NCBI GenBank assembly: GCA_036380435.1
Contig: DASVES010000154.1
Span: 4,524-68,523 of the forward strand
Source: DASQDT01 sp036380435
Lineage (GTDB): Bacteria; Acidobacteriota; Blastocatellia; Pyrinomonadales; Pyrinomonadaceae
Direction of reading: 5' to 3'
DNA length: 64,000 nt
The notes under the pieces are model-generated. The model was not told the origin of the DNA. It saw nothing but the letters and a program-made list of their open reading frames with translations, and did no database searches. Each line of letters opens with the position of its first letter. Within the stretch, counting starts at the first letter, position 1. Below, piece by piece: positions 56,362 through 64,000 of the stretch. Made by a program: the position numbers and the translations under genes.

Positions 56362-56390
56362 TGTACAACCTCTGCCGGCTGTGATACGAT
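56362..56390 (+). promoter_or_regulatory. Promoter of ssb
   Basis: TGTACA (56362-56367), 17 bp, TACGAT (56385-56390), with TG one base before the -10 (extended -10). The transcript would start near 56397. Confidence 0.45.
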
Positions 56391-56465
56391 GTGCCACGAT
56401 TGCAACAACCGGCGCGCGGTGTGTCGGCGGCACTTCAAGAGCTTACGAGAGAAGAGGACAAGATC

Positions 56466-56930
56466 GTGTCATTCAATAAAGTGATCGTGGTAGGAAACCT
56501 GGGCAAAGACCCGGAGATGCGCTTCACGCCGCAGGGCACGCCGGTTTGCACCTTCACCGTCGCCACGAACGAGCGGCGCAAGGACAAGGCCGGCGAGCAG
56601 CAGGACGTGACCACGTGGTTCCGCGTCACGGTCTGGGGCAAGCAGGCCGAGACCGTGTCGAAGTACCTGACGAAGGGCCGCAGCGTCTACGTCGAGGGCC
56701 GGATGCACGTCGAGGAATGGACGGACAAGGACGGGAAGCTGCGTTTCACTCTGGAGCTGAACGCGAGCGACGTGCGCTTCATCGACGGCGCGCAGGGCGC
56801 ACCGTCCGAAGGCATCCCCGTCCGGCAGACGGGGCAGGTGCGTGAGTCGGCCGCGCGCGCGGGCGTCGGCGGCGGCGGTCGCGCGCCCTCGTCCGCCGCG
56901 GACATCGACGACGACTCGATCCCGTTCTAA
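56466..56930 (+). CDS. ssb: Single-stranded DNA-binding protein
   Basis: 154 residues from GTG 56466 (AGAGGA upstream), starting SFNKVIVVGNLGKDPEMRFT as in typical SSBs. The OB fold spans ~5-105 (VTTWFRVTVWGKQAETVSKYL, VYVEGRMHVEEWTDKDGK), followed by a Gly-rich linker and the acidic C-terminal tip DDDSIPF that recruits replication and repair proteins. It binds ssDNA as a tetramer. It is not next to rpsF/rpsR here, so it may be an additional copy rather than the main replicative gene. Confidence 0.93.
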   Translation: MSFNKVIVVGNLGKDPEMRFTPQGTPVCTFTVATNERRKDKAGEQQDVTTWFRVTVWGKQAETVSKYLTKGRSVYVEGRMHVEEWTDKDGKLRFTLELNASDVRFIDGAQGAPSEGIPVRQTGQVRESAARAGVGGGGRAPSSAADIDDDSIPF

Positions 56931-56999
56931 CGCCGTTGCGGCGGGCGGCGCAGACTAAAAACCTAACGACGCGGACAAACGCGAGGTGATTGAATTCCC

Positions 57000-58484
57000 G
57001 TGCGGCGGGGCGTTGAGACGCGCGCTCATGCGTTCGTCTCGCCGGCCCGGCTGTTGTATCTTCGACGCGTGAAGGATTCGACGACGCTCGTCTTAAGCTT
57101 CGAGGCCGGGACGCTCCTGCTCGAAGGGGTTGGCCCCACAGAGAAAGCGCCCACGGCCTTCCGCTGGGACGAGCGCGTCGGGCGCTGGCGCGCGCCGGCC
57201 AGCTCCTACCGTCAGGTCGTCAGCGAGTTGACGCGCGGCCGCGTCGCCTTCCACGACCGCGCGCGCGGCTATCATCAGTTCGACTTTCCCACCAAGTTCC
57301 TCGTCGAGCCACGGCCCTACCAGCACGAGGCGATCCGCGAGTGGAAGGCCGCGCTAGGGTGCGGCGTCGTCATCCTGCCGACGGGCGCGGGCAAGAGTCT
57401 CGTCGCGCAGATGGCCATCGAGCAGGTGAAGCGTTCGACGCTCGTCGTCGTGCCCACGCTCGATTTGATGAACCAGTGGTACGACCTCCTGCTCTCCTGC
57501 TTCGAGGCCGAGGTGGGACTCATCGGCGGCGGCTTCTACGAAGTGGGCGCGCTCACCGTGACGACCTACGCCTCCGCCTTCCGCTTCATGGAGCGACTCG
57601 GGAACGCGTTCGGCCTCGTCATCTTCGACGAGTGCCACCACCTCCCCTCCGGCTCCCACCGCTACGCCGCCGACCTGTGCATCGCGCCCTACCGTCTGGG
57701 CCTCACGGCCACGCCCGAGCGCGCCGACGGCGGCGACCAACTTCTCGAACAACTCATCGGCCCCACCGTCTATCGCCGCGAGGCGCGCGAGTTCGCCGGC
57801 GAATATCTTTCGGACTACACGGTCGAGCACGTCAGCGTGCGCCTCACGACGGAAGAGCGCGCCCGTTACGAGAGCGAGCGCGAAATCTTCCGTCGCTTCC
57901 TGAGCGAAAAGGGAATCGGCCTCGGCTCTTTGCGCGGGTGGCAGATGTTCGTCGCGGCGAGCGCGCGCACGAGTGAGGGGCGGCGCGCAATGATGGCCTA
58001 CCGCGAGTCGAAGCGCATCGCGCTCGGCACAGACGCGAAGCTACGCGTGCTGGGCGAGTTGCTGCTGCGGCACCGGCGCGAGAAGGTGCTCGTCTTCACC
58101 GCCGAGAACGAGATGGTTTATCGCATCTCGCGCCGTTTCCTGATACCCGCCATCACACACGAGACCAACGTCAAGGAGCGGCGCGCATGGCTCGAAGCCT
58201 TCAACCACGGCGACGTGCTCGCGCTCGTCACCTCGAAGGTCTTGAACGAAGGCGTCAACATCCCCGACGCGTCCGTGGCCGTCGTGCTCTCCGGCTCCGG
58301 CTCCTCGCGCGAGCACGTCCAGCGCCTCGGCCGCATCCTCCGCAAGCTGCCCGGCAAGGAGGCCACGCTCTACGAGGTCGTCACCGAAGACACGACCGAG
58401 GAGCAGATCAGCCGCCGGCGGGGCGGCGAACAGTTCGACGCGAAGCGACAACGCGCGCCGACCACCGCCGAGATACCCTTCTAA
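57000..58484 (+). CDS. XPB/Rad25-type DNA helicase
   Basis: 494 residues (GTG 57000, with GAGGTG upstream; GTG 57069 is a shorter alternative). The N-terminal ~100 residues form a damage-recognition-like domain (TLVLSFEAGTLLLEG), then superfamily 2 motifs: Q-like PRPYQHEAI, Walker A ILPTGAGKS (125-133), DECH (210-213), GLTATPERADG, and motif VI QRLGRILRK (~441-449). Archaeal XPB of this form works with the nuclease Bax1 in DNA repair. The gene encoding the Bax1-like protein starts 11 bases after this stop. Confidence 0.9.
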   Translation: MRRGVETRAHAFVSPARLLYLRRVKDSTTLVLSFEAGTLLLEGVGPTEKAPTAFRWDERVGRWRAPASSYRQVVSELTRGRVAFHDRARGYHQFDFPTKFLVEPRPYQHEAIREWKAALGCGVVILPTGAGKSLVAQMAIEQVKRSTLVVVPTLDLMNQWYDLLLSCFEAEVGLIGGGFYEVGALTVTTYASAFRFMERLGNAFGLVIFDECHHLPSGSHRYAADLCIAPYRLGLTATPERADGGDQLLEQLIGPTVYRREAREFAGEYLSDYTVEHVSVRLTTEERARYESEREIFRRFLSEKGIGLGSLRGWQMFVAASARTSEGRRAMMAYRESKRIALGTDAKLRVLGELLLRHRREKVLVFTAENEMVYRISRRFLIPAITHETNVKERRAWLEAFNHGDVLALVTSKVLNEGVNIPDASVAVVLSGSGSSREHVQRLGRILRKLPGKEATLYEVVTEDTTEEQISRRRGGEQFDAKRQRAPTTAEIPF

Positions 58485-58495
58485 AGAGGACTGGA

Positions 58496-59704
58496 ATGCT
58501 GACGGCCGACCTCGCGATGAGCTGGCAACGTGGCGAACAGGTTCGGCCGCGTCAGCTCGCCACGAAAGACCCGCGCCACCTGCAAACTGCCGCCGACCTC
58601 GTCGCCATCTTCGAGGCGCACGCGGGGCGCGAGCGGCACGAGCTGGACGAAGCTCTGGGCGAGTACGTCGGCACGGGGACGGACTACCGCGTCCTGCGCG
58701 GCCTGATAAAACTTCTCACTGACCGTTGTCGCTTCGAGACGGACGTGTCCGTCGAGCCTTCCGAGATTCGCCGCGCGCTCTTCCTCAAGGCGCGCGAGCG
58801 CCACCCCGTCGCGGGCGCGGACGGCGCGGCGCGCTTGGATGTCGCCGCCGAAGTCGCGTCCTCCCTCGGGTGCGACGCCGAGACCGTGCTCAGGAGTATG
58901 TACGCCGACCTACCGGCCGAGCAGCGCCTGCTGGAGTTCGACCCCACGGGGCCGGGCGAACTCATCGACCTCTACAACCTCGCGCAGGCACAGGCGCTCC
59001 TCTACCGCTCGGTCGAGATGCGCCTGTGGGTCGAGCCGCAGGGGCCTGACGGCTACCGCGAGTTGTTCGGCGCCATCAAGGCGTACCGGCTGATTCACAC
59101 CGTCCGAGGCGACGCGGCCACGGGCTACGAGATAACTTTGAGCGGGCCGGTCTCGATGTTCCACCGCTCGCAGAAGTACGGCGTGCAGATGGCCGTCTTC
59201 CTGCCCGCGCTGCTACTCTGCCGCGGCTGGCGCATGCGCGCCGAGATCAACACTAGACACGGCCACGCCTACTTCGAACTCGACAGCCGGCAGACCTCTC
59301 TGCGCTCACACTATCTGGAAGTGACCCCTTACCAGAACCCCGCGGCGGAGAAGTTCGCGGAGAGCTGGGAGCGCGCCGGCTGCGCCTCGCTGCTGGAGCC
59401 GAACCGAGAGGTCATCGGCCACGGCGATACCGCCTTCATCCCCGACTTCTCTATCACGCACCCCTCGGGCCGCCAGTTCTATCTTGAATTCCTCGGCTTC
59501 TGGACGCCCGAGCACCTGCGCGCGCGCCTCGCGGAGTTTGAGCGACACCGCCTGCGTAATTATCTCCTCGCCGTGTGGGAAGACCTGCGCGGGACGCGCG
59601 AGCCGCTCACGAATGTCCCGCCGAACGTCGTCGTCTTCAAAAAGAATCTCGACCCCTCAATCGTCGAACTCGCCATCAGTAAACTCGTCGCGGCCGAGGC
59701 GTAA
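58496..59704 (+). CDS. Bax1-like nuclease (DUF790), partner of XPB
   Basis: 402 residues from ATG 58496 with AAAGAGGA eight bases upstream. The N-terminal part is helical (LTADLAMSWQRGEQVRPRQL). The C-terminal restriction-type nuclease motif is visible as GDTAFIPDFSI ... QFYLEFLGFW (~310-336), where Asp and Glu would bind metal, and a Lys in VVVFKKNLD follows. In archaea Bax1 binds XPB and cuts DNA 3' of the opened bubble. The tight linkage here indicates the same complex. Both genes are in a neighbourhood rich in repair functions (uvsE, mpg, ssb). Confidence 0.88.
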   Translation: MLTADLAMSWQRGEQVRPRQLATKDPRHLQTAADLVAIFEAHAGRERHELDEALGEYVGTGTDYRVLRGLIKLLTDRCRFETDVSVEPSEIRRALFLKARERHPVAGADGAARLDVAAEVASSLGCDAETVLRSMYADLPAEQRLLEFDPTGPGELIDLYNLAQAQALLYRSVEMRLWVEPQGPDGYRELFGAIKAYRLIHTVRGDAATGYEITLSGPVSMFHRSQKYGVQMAVFLPALLLCRGWRMRAEINTRHGHAYFELDSRQTSLRSHYLEVTPYQNPAAEKFAESWERAGCASLLEPNREVIGHGDTAFIPDFSITHPSGRQFYLEFLGFWTPEHLRARLAEFERHRLRNYLLAVWEDLRGTREPLTNVPPNVVVFKKNLDPSIVELAISKLVAAEA

Positions 59705-59756
59705 TCCGTCACACTTCGGCCGGCGTGCGGCGCCGGTCCCGTGGTCGCGAAATCTG

Positions 59757-59786
59757 TTGCAACGCGACCGGGAGTTGCGATATAGA
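59757..59786 (+). promoter_or_regulatory. Candidate promoter of the KAP NTPase gene
   Basis: TTGCAA (59757-59762), 18 bp, TATAGA (59781-59786). It would leave a ~165-nt leader before the ATG at 59960 with no small ORF or repeat that I recognise. Confidence 0.4.
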
Positions 59787-59959
59787 TGCCGCCGCGCGGG
59801 GCGCGGGGACTGATCCGCCGGGACACGTTACCCGCCCCCTCCGGTTGAAAACTTCGGACGGCCAGACACTCGCCACCCTGTCTGTCGCCACTCACGGGCG
59901 CGCGCGTCACACCGCACATCCCATCCTGCCTACGCAGGGGCCGCAAAGGATCGGCTGCT

Positions 59960-62900
59960 ATGGCCGTAATGATCGACGGACCATCCACACGACAACAGTC
60001 CGAGGCCGCGCCGGAGCAGGCGTCGGTGACCGCACCGGAGTCTCTGCGAGGCCCCTGCATCACGAAGCTGGTCAGTGACAAGCCCGTCGAGCAGGTCGGG
60101 TCGGACGATGAAGGCGCGCACAAGCGTCTGGCGTCTGCGCTTGCCGACCTCATGCGCGGCGAGGAGAAGGGTGGCGTCTCCGTCGGACTCGAAGGCGACT
60201 GGGGCTCCGGGAAGACGAGCGTCCTCATGCTCTTTAAGCAGGAGTTGCGAGACGCCGGGGAACTCATCGAACCGTCCCCCGAGGACGAGGGACAAGAGGG
60301 GGAGAAGGCGGCGGGGGCGGCCTTGCCTGCCCCCGGGAGCGGCGCCAAAGATTTCGCCGTCATCACCTTCGACGCGTGGGCGCACGAGAAAGACCCTCTG
60401 CGGCGCACCTTCCTCGAAACCATCATCCCGCACCTCCTGAGCATTGGCTGGGTGCGTAAGAGCGACAGTTGGCGCTGGAAGAGGCGTCTACAGATCATCG
60501 CCCAACGACTTGAAAGCAAGACTACTGACAGCAGCCCGCGGCTTGAGCCGGCCGGCGTCGCTGCTGTGTTGTCGCTGTTCCTCGTCCCTATTGGCCACGA
60601 CCTGTTCTCCGAGGCCCTCAAGACCACGCAGTTCGTCTGGGACCCTGACCGGCCCATCGCGTGGAGGCTCCTCGTCGGCCTCTTCTTGATGGTGCTGCCG
60701 CTCCTGGTGGTGGCCTCCGCTTACGTCCGCTGGTGGCTCTCGGGAAGCGGGGAGCGCCCGTCGCTTTGGGCGCTGCTCTTCAACAAGGGCATCACCTCCG
60801 AGCGCACGCGAACCTTTAAGACGGCCAACCCGACCTCCATCGAGTTCGAGCACGAGTTCACGCAGTTGATGAAGGAGACGCTCGAAGGGAAAGTGGTGTT
60901 GGACGAGGACGAGGAAAAGGAGCAGGAGGAGGCGAAGAGAAAAAGGGATAACACGAAGGGCGCTGTGGTCGAAGCCGATGTCGATTACAAGCGCCGCCGG
61001 CTCGTCCTCGTCTTCGATAATCTCGACCGCGTGGACACCGCCGACGCGCTCACCATCTGGTCAACGCTCCAGACCTTTCTGGGCAGCCCGAACGCAGCGC
61101 AGAGCGCCTGGTTCGACCGGCTCTGGATTCTCGTTCTCTACGACCCCCGCGGACTGCGTCTGCTCTGGGACAAGATAGAGGAGAAGCGGCTGGGGCAACC
61201 GGGTGAACGGGCCGCGCCTGCTGACCCGACATCCGCGGCCGGCGTCGGGGGCCAAGCCGCCAAGCCGGCGCCGGGCGGTTCCGCTGAGGCGTCCAAAGCC
61301 GGGCCGGGTGGCGCGCCCGGAGGGCAGGACGCGAAGCCAGCGACCCCGGCGGCCGCCGTCGCTGGCGCGCCCGCAGGACAGGCGCCGGGGGCCGTCGAAG
61401 GCTGGGCAGCGCCGGTGGCTTCCGCCATCACCCGCGCGGCTTCAACCTCGTTCATGGACAAGAGCTTTCAGATTCGATTCGAGGTGCCGCCCCCCGTGCT
61501 CTCGGATTGGCGGCAGCGCCTCCGCGGGTTCCTCGATGACGCCATCCCGCGTCACGCCGGGGAGTTTGATTCGATTCTCGGCGTCTACAGGCTCTACCTG
61601 AGCGAAACGGAGCAGTACCCGACCTACAGGGAATTGAAGCTCTTCGCCAACCAGATCGGCTCGCTCCACCGCCAGTGGGCTAAATACTGCGGCCCGGCCC
61701 CCACAGGGCAGGAGAAGAATTGGGAGGAAAGATTTCCACTGAGCAACGTCGCCTACTACGTCCTGCTCCGGCGTCGTGGGGTTGATGTCGTCAAGGGGTT
61801 GCTGGGGGGGCGTCTCCCCGAAGACAGTTACAAGGGTCTGCTCGGCCCTGTCGAGCAGGCGCGCGACACGCTGGCGGCGCTGGCCTTCAACGTCAGGCGC
61901 CGGACGGCGCGGCAGATCGTCCTCGGCAAGCCAATCGGCGACGCGCTCGAAAGGGGCGCGGAGGGGGCCGCGAAACTGGCGGAGCTCAAGGAGAGCCATG
62001 ACGGCTTCTGGGGGGCGCTCAAGGACGTGCTCGACGCCCGTGGGGGCGAAAGCGTCGCGACCCCGGAGGACGCCGACCGTCTCAACCGGGCGATTCAGTG
62101 CATCCACAGGAGCGGGATGTTCGACAGCCCCGAGCCGGACAACGACGACCTCGGCGGCGCCGTGAAAGTGTTGTGCATGAGGGCCGCGGCCGTCGCGGAG
62201 TGGCCCTCGTTCGACAGCCCGACGGCGGAGGGACTGGCCGCCCTCTGCCGCTGGGCGCGGCACCCGAAGGTCTGGCACGACGGCTGGCACGACAGGGTGG
62301 AATTCGAGTCGAACCTCCTCAAGAACGTATCGCGGAGCCTTCAGCCGGACGAAAAAGTGAGGCCCGTCGAGAAGGCCGGCCAGTGGCTGGAGAACGTCTC
62401 CGTGGTGGCCGCGGAAATCTTCACGGAGGTCGATGACGCGCCGGAGAAGCAGCAGCAGCACGCGGCGATCCTCGACCAGATTGCCGCGCAACTTCTTCCC
62501 GAAGACGTTGAGGTGTTCACCGATGAAGGGAGGATGCTCAAAGCAAAGTATCAGGAACACCCGCCGGCGCGACTAAGTCTGCTGCTGGAAGCGTTGATGA
62601 TACTGCGTAACTTAAACCCTGGAGGGTCGGAGATGCAGCAAGTCATCAACCAACTGGTGAACATTGACTATAGCCTGCTTCACTACCTGGAAGACGCTTA
62701 CTCCGCGCCCGAAGGTCGCGAGCGCACACAGGCGCTCGCACGAAGCATGTTCCTCCACCTCAACGAAGACCCTTCAGCCAGCCAGCGGTGGGGCATCTCC
62801 ACCGAGTTAGAAGGCTCCGCGAGGCTCCGCGAACTCCTGAGCGCCTCCGAAGAAGACGAAGCCTCGGCCAGCCCCAACGCGCCGGGCGTGAATCTCGCCG

Positions 62901-64000
62901 AGGAATTCGTCTACGTGTTGAACGACCACGGCCGCCTGCCGCTCCTTTTTGAACTGCTGGATAAAGCAGCGGAGCGAAAAGTGGTCGAGCCGTTCGTCGC
63001 GCGTTGCCTGAGGGTGGTGGCGGACGACCGGAACTTCGGCAAGATACTTCTCACGCGGGAGACGCTGGTCGAGAGGTGGCCCGACATCTACCGCCTCGTC
63101 AACGGCGACGAGCGCCCGCTGGCGGGTGCGCTGCGCGAGCACATCAGGAGCCTGCCCGCCGACGAAATGGCGCTCGCGGTCAGGATTTTCGATGACACGC
63201 ACCCGATGAAAAAGCTCTACCATGACGGGCCGCGTGAGTACGTCTGGCTGTACGCGGAGGTCGTCGGCAGCAGCGCGGAAAGCATGAAGGCGCTCGACCA
63301 GAGCAGAAAGCGGTGGACTAATACTATTTACGGCCTCGACGCCGAACGCTGGCGCCGGGAAGTGCTGGAGTGGGGCGCCCTCTACGAACTCACCTTCGTC
63401 CTTCAGCAGAAGGGGCAATTCACCGTCGTCCCGAAGCATTACGTCGAGGGGATGCTTGAGGCCGCGAAGGCGGTTATCGAAGGCGAGCCGACGGCGACGC
63501 GCCCGCCGGAGCGTGCCCCGACCGTCCTGCTCGGCACGTCGGCCGACGCCTCAGTGTCCGACGCACTCTACCAGTCGGCCGCCGATGCAGGCTGGGTTAT
63601 CCCCGAGGAATTCTTCGACCAGTACGGGCGCTCGCTCGCCGAATCGGATCAGCTCAGGGAAGGTAGTCTCGCCAGAATCCTGGAGCCGATGCTGAAGAAG
63701 CGCAACGCCCCCGGACTGCGTTGGTTGCACGGCGTGTTGGCCGAGAACAGCGAGCTTCAGGAACGCATCGACTTCCCAGAGTTTATTAGTCTCGCCCAGA
63801 AGGACATAGAAGAGCACAGGAACGATCTGGCGGCCGCAATCATGTTTGAAATCGGCAAAATAGTGGGCGTGGTTGACCCGTCCGCCGTTGACCACCCGCG
63901 GTTCGAAATAGTGCTATTTGACGTAGGGCCACAACCCGCGTCTGTTCTGGACCTCATCACCCTCAATACGTCTGTTGGCAGCCGGGCGAAAGAAATAATT
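59960..64000 (+). CDS. KAP-family P-loop NTPase, large (3' end outside window)
   Basis: 1347 residues without a stop to the window edge. ATG 59960 has AAAGGA (59945-59950). Walker A is GDWGSGKTS (79-87); two transmembrane helices (~197-215 and ~235-258) are inserted between Walker A and Walker B; Walker B is RLVLVFDNLDRVD (~345-357). This insertion is the hallmark of KAP NTPases. An Ala/Pro/Gly-rich segment (~415-490) follows, then ~850 residues of helical, repeat-like sequence of no known domain. KAP proteins organise membrane-associated complexes, and several bacterial ones belong to anti-phage or conflict systems. Partners would lie to the right of the window. Much longer than the usual 500-900 residues. 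Confidence 0.85.
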   Translation, partial: MAVMIDGPSTRQQSEAAPEQASVTAPESLRGPCITKLVSDKPVEQVGSDDEGAHKRLASALADLMRGEEKGGVSVGLEGDWGSGKTSVLMLFKQELRDAGELIEPSPEDEGQEGEKAAGAALPAPGSGAKDFAVITFDAWAHEKDPLRRTFLETIIPHLLSIGWVRKSDSWRWKRRLQIIAQRLESKTTDSSPRLEPAGVAAVLSLFLVPIGHDLFSEALKTTQFVWDPDRPIAWRLLVGLFLMVLPLLVVASAYVRWWLSGSGERPSLWALLFNKGITSERTRTFKTANPTSIEFEHEFTQLMKETLEGKVVLDEDEEKEQEEAKRKRDNTKGAVVEADVDYKRRRLVLVFDNLDRVDTADALTIWSTLQTFLGSPNAAQSAWFDRLWILVLYDPRGLRLLWDKIEEKRLGQPGERAAPADPTSAAGVGGQAAKPAPGGSAEASKAGPGGAPGGQDAKPATPAAAVAGAPAGQAPGAVEGWAAPVASAITRAASTSFMDKSFQIRFEVPPPVLSDWRQRLRGFLDDAIPRHAGEFDSILGVYRLYLSETEQYPTYRELKLFANQIGSLHRQWAKYCGPAPTGQEKNWEERFPLSNVAYYVLLRRRGVDVVKGLLGGRLPEDSYKGLLGPVEQARDTLAALAFNVRRRTARQIVLGKPIGDALERGAEGAAKLAELKESHDGFWGALKDVLDARGGESVATPEDADRLNRAIQCIHRSGMFDSPEPDNDDLGGAVKVLCMRAAAVAEWPSFDSPTAEGLAALCRWARHPKVWHDGWHDRVEFESNLLKNVSRSLQPDEKVRPVEKAGQWLENVSVVAAEIFTEVDDAPEKQQQHAAILDQIAAQLLPEDVEVFTDEGRMLKAKYQEHPPARLSLLLEALMILRNLNPGGSEMQQVINQLVNIDYSLLHYLEDAYSAPEGRERTQALARSMFLHLNEDPSASQRWGISTELEGSARLRELLSASEEDEASASPNAPGVNLAEEFVYVLNDHGRLPLLFELLDKAAERKVVEPFVARCLRVVADDRNFGKILLTRETLVERWPDIYRLVNGDERPLAGALREHIRSLPADEMALAVRIFDDTHPMKKLYHDGPREYVWLYAEVVGSSAESMKALDQSRKRWTNTIYGLDAERWRREVLEWGALYELTFVLQQKGQFTVVPKHYVEGMLEAAKAVIEGEPTATRPPERAPTVLLGTSADASVSDALYQSAADAGWVIPEEFFDQYGRSLAESDQLREGSLARILEPMLKKRNAPGLRWLHGVLAENSELQERIDFPEFISLAQKDIEEHRNDLAAAIMFEIGKIVGVVDPSAVDHPRFEIVLFDVGPQPASVLDLITLNTSVGSRAKEII

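Overview
The window looks like a chromosomal piece of a GC-rich member of the Acidobacteriota, probably class Blastocatellia. The evidence is the gene content: a PadR regulator paired with a duplicated MacB-like permease (the ADOP arrangement), two VWFA-related secreted proteins of the type named after acidobacteria, two very large TonB-type receptors with an N-terminal carboxypeptidase-regulatory-like domain, and many secreted PQQ-like beta-propellers. No rRNA, tRNA, CRISPR, transposase or phage gene was seen. The class-level placement is inference.

Layout. 1-5.2 kb: end of an ABC permease, two secreted beta-propellers and a small membrane protein. 5.3-13.8 kb: two TonB receptors on opposite strands around a shared upstream region; the right one follows a small DUF3291-like gene and precedes a Tat-exported intradiol dioxygenase-like protein and a DoxX protein. 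14-20.5 kb: housekeeping and stress-type genes (TrhA/hemolysin III, fatty acid desaturase, arylamine N-acetyltransferase, MOSC, an ATP-grasp protein, DinB-like, methyltransferase). 20.8-34.4 kb: six more beta-propellers mixed with an ankyrin protein, an O-methyltransferase and an iron alcohol dehydrogenase, giving eight propellers in 35 kb. 34.7-37.9 kb: secreted protein, exported peroxiredoxin, and a DUF3311/sodium-solute symporter pair. 38-44.5 kb: two VWFA proteins, then a start-stop-overlapped methyltransferase / zinc metallopeptidase / ATP-grasp operon. 44.7-49 kb: a LytS/LytTR two-component system, a secreted HELGH protein, a Fis-type DNA-binding protein and a probable structured non-coding RNA. 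49-59.7 kb: heme A synthase, then a DNA-maintenance group (UvsE, alkyladenine glycosylase, RNase Z, SSB, XPB helicase with its Bax1/DUF790 nuclease partner), interrupted by the PadR/ADOP pair. 60-64 kb: a large KAP-type P-loop NTPase that runs off the window.

The least ordinary content is between the genes. (i) Four upstream regions carry the same promoter layout: two TTTACA-like units 11 bp apart, then exactly 20 bp to a -10-like hexamer. This is the arrangement expected for an OmpR/PhoB-type activator, and it would join beta-propellers, a TonB receptor operon and the symporter in one regulon. (ii) At least nine gene junctions carry palindromes whose arms are tandem heptanucleotides (several unrelated 7-mers), often supplying the stop codon of the gene before them. 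(iii) A ~221-bp REP/BIME-like composite occurs three times, each time just after a beta-propeller gene. (iv) A ~92-bp palindrome occurs six times. (v) A near-consensus promoter and a 17-bp-stem terminator enclose a ~235-nt transcript with no credible protein and a 6S-like fold.
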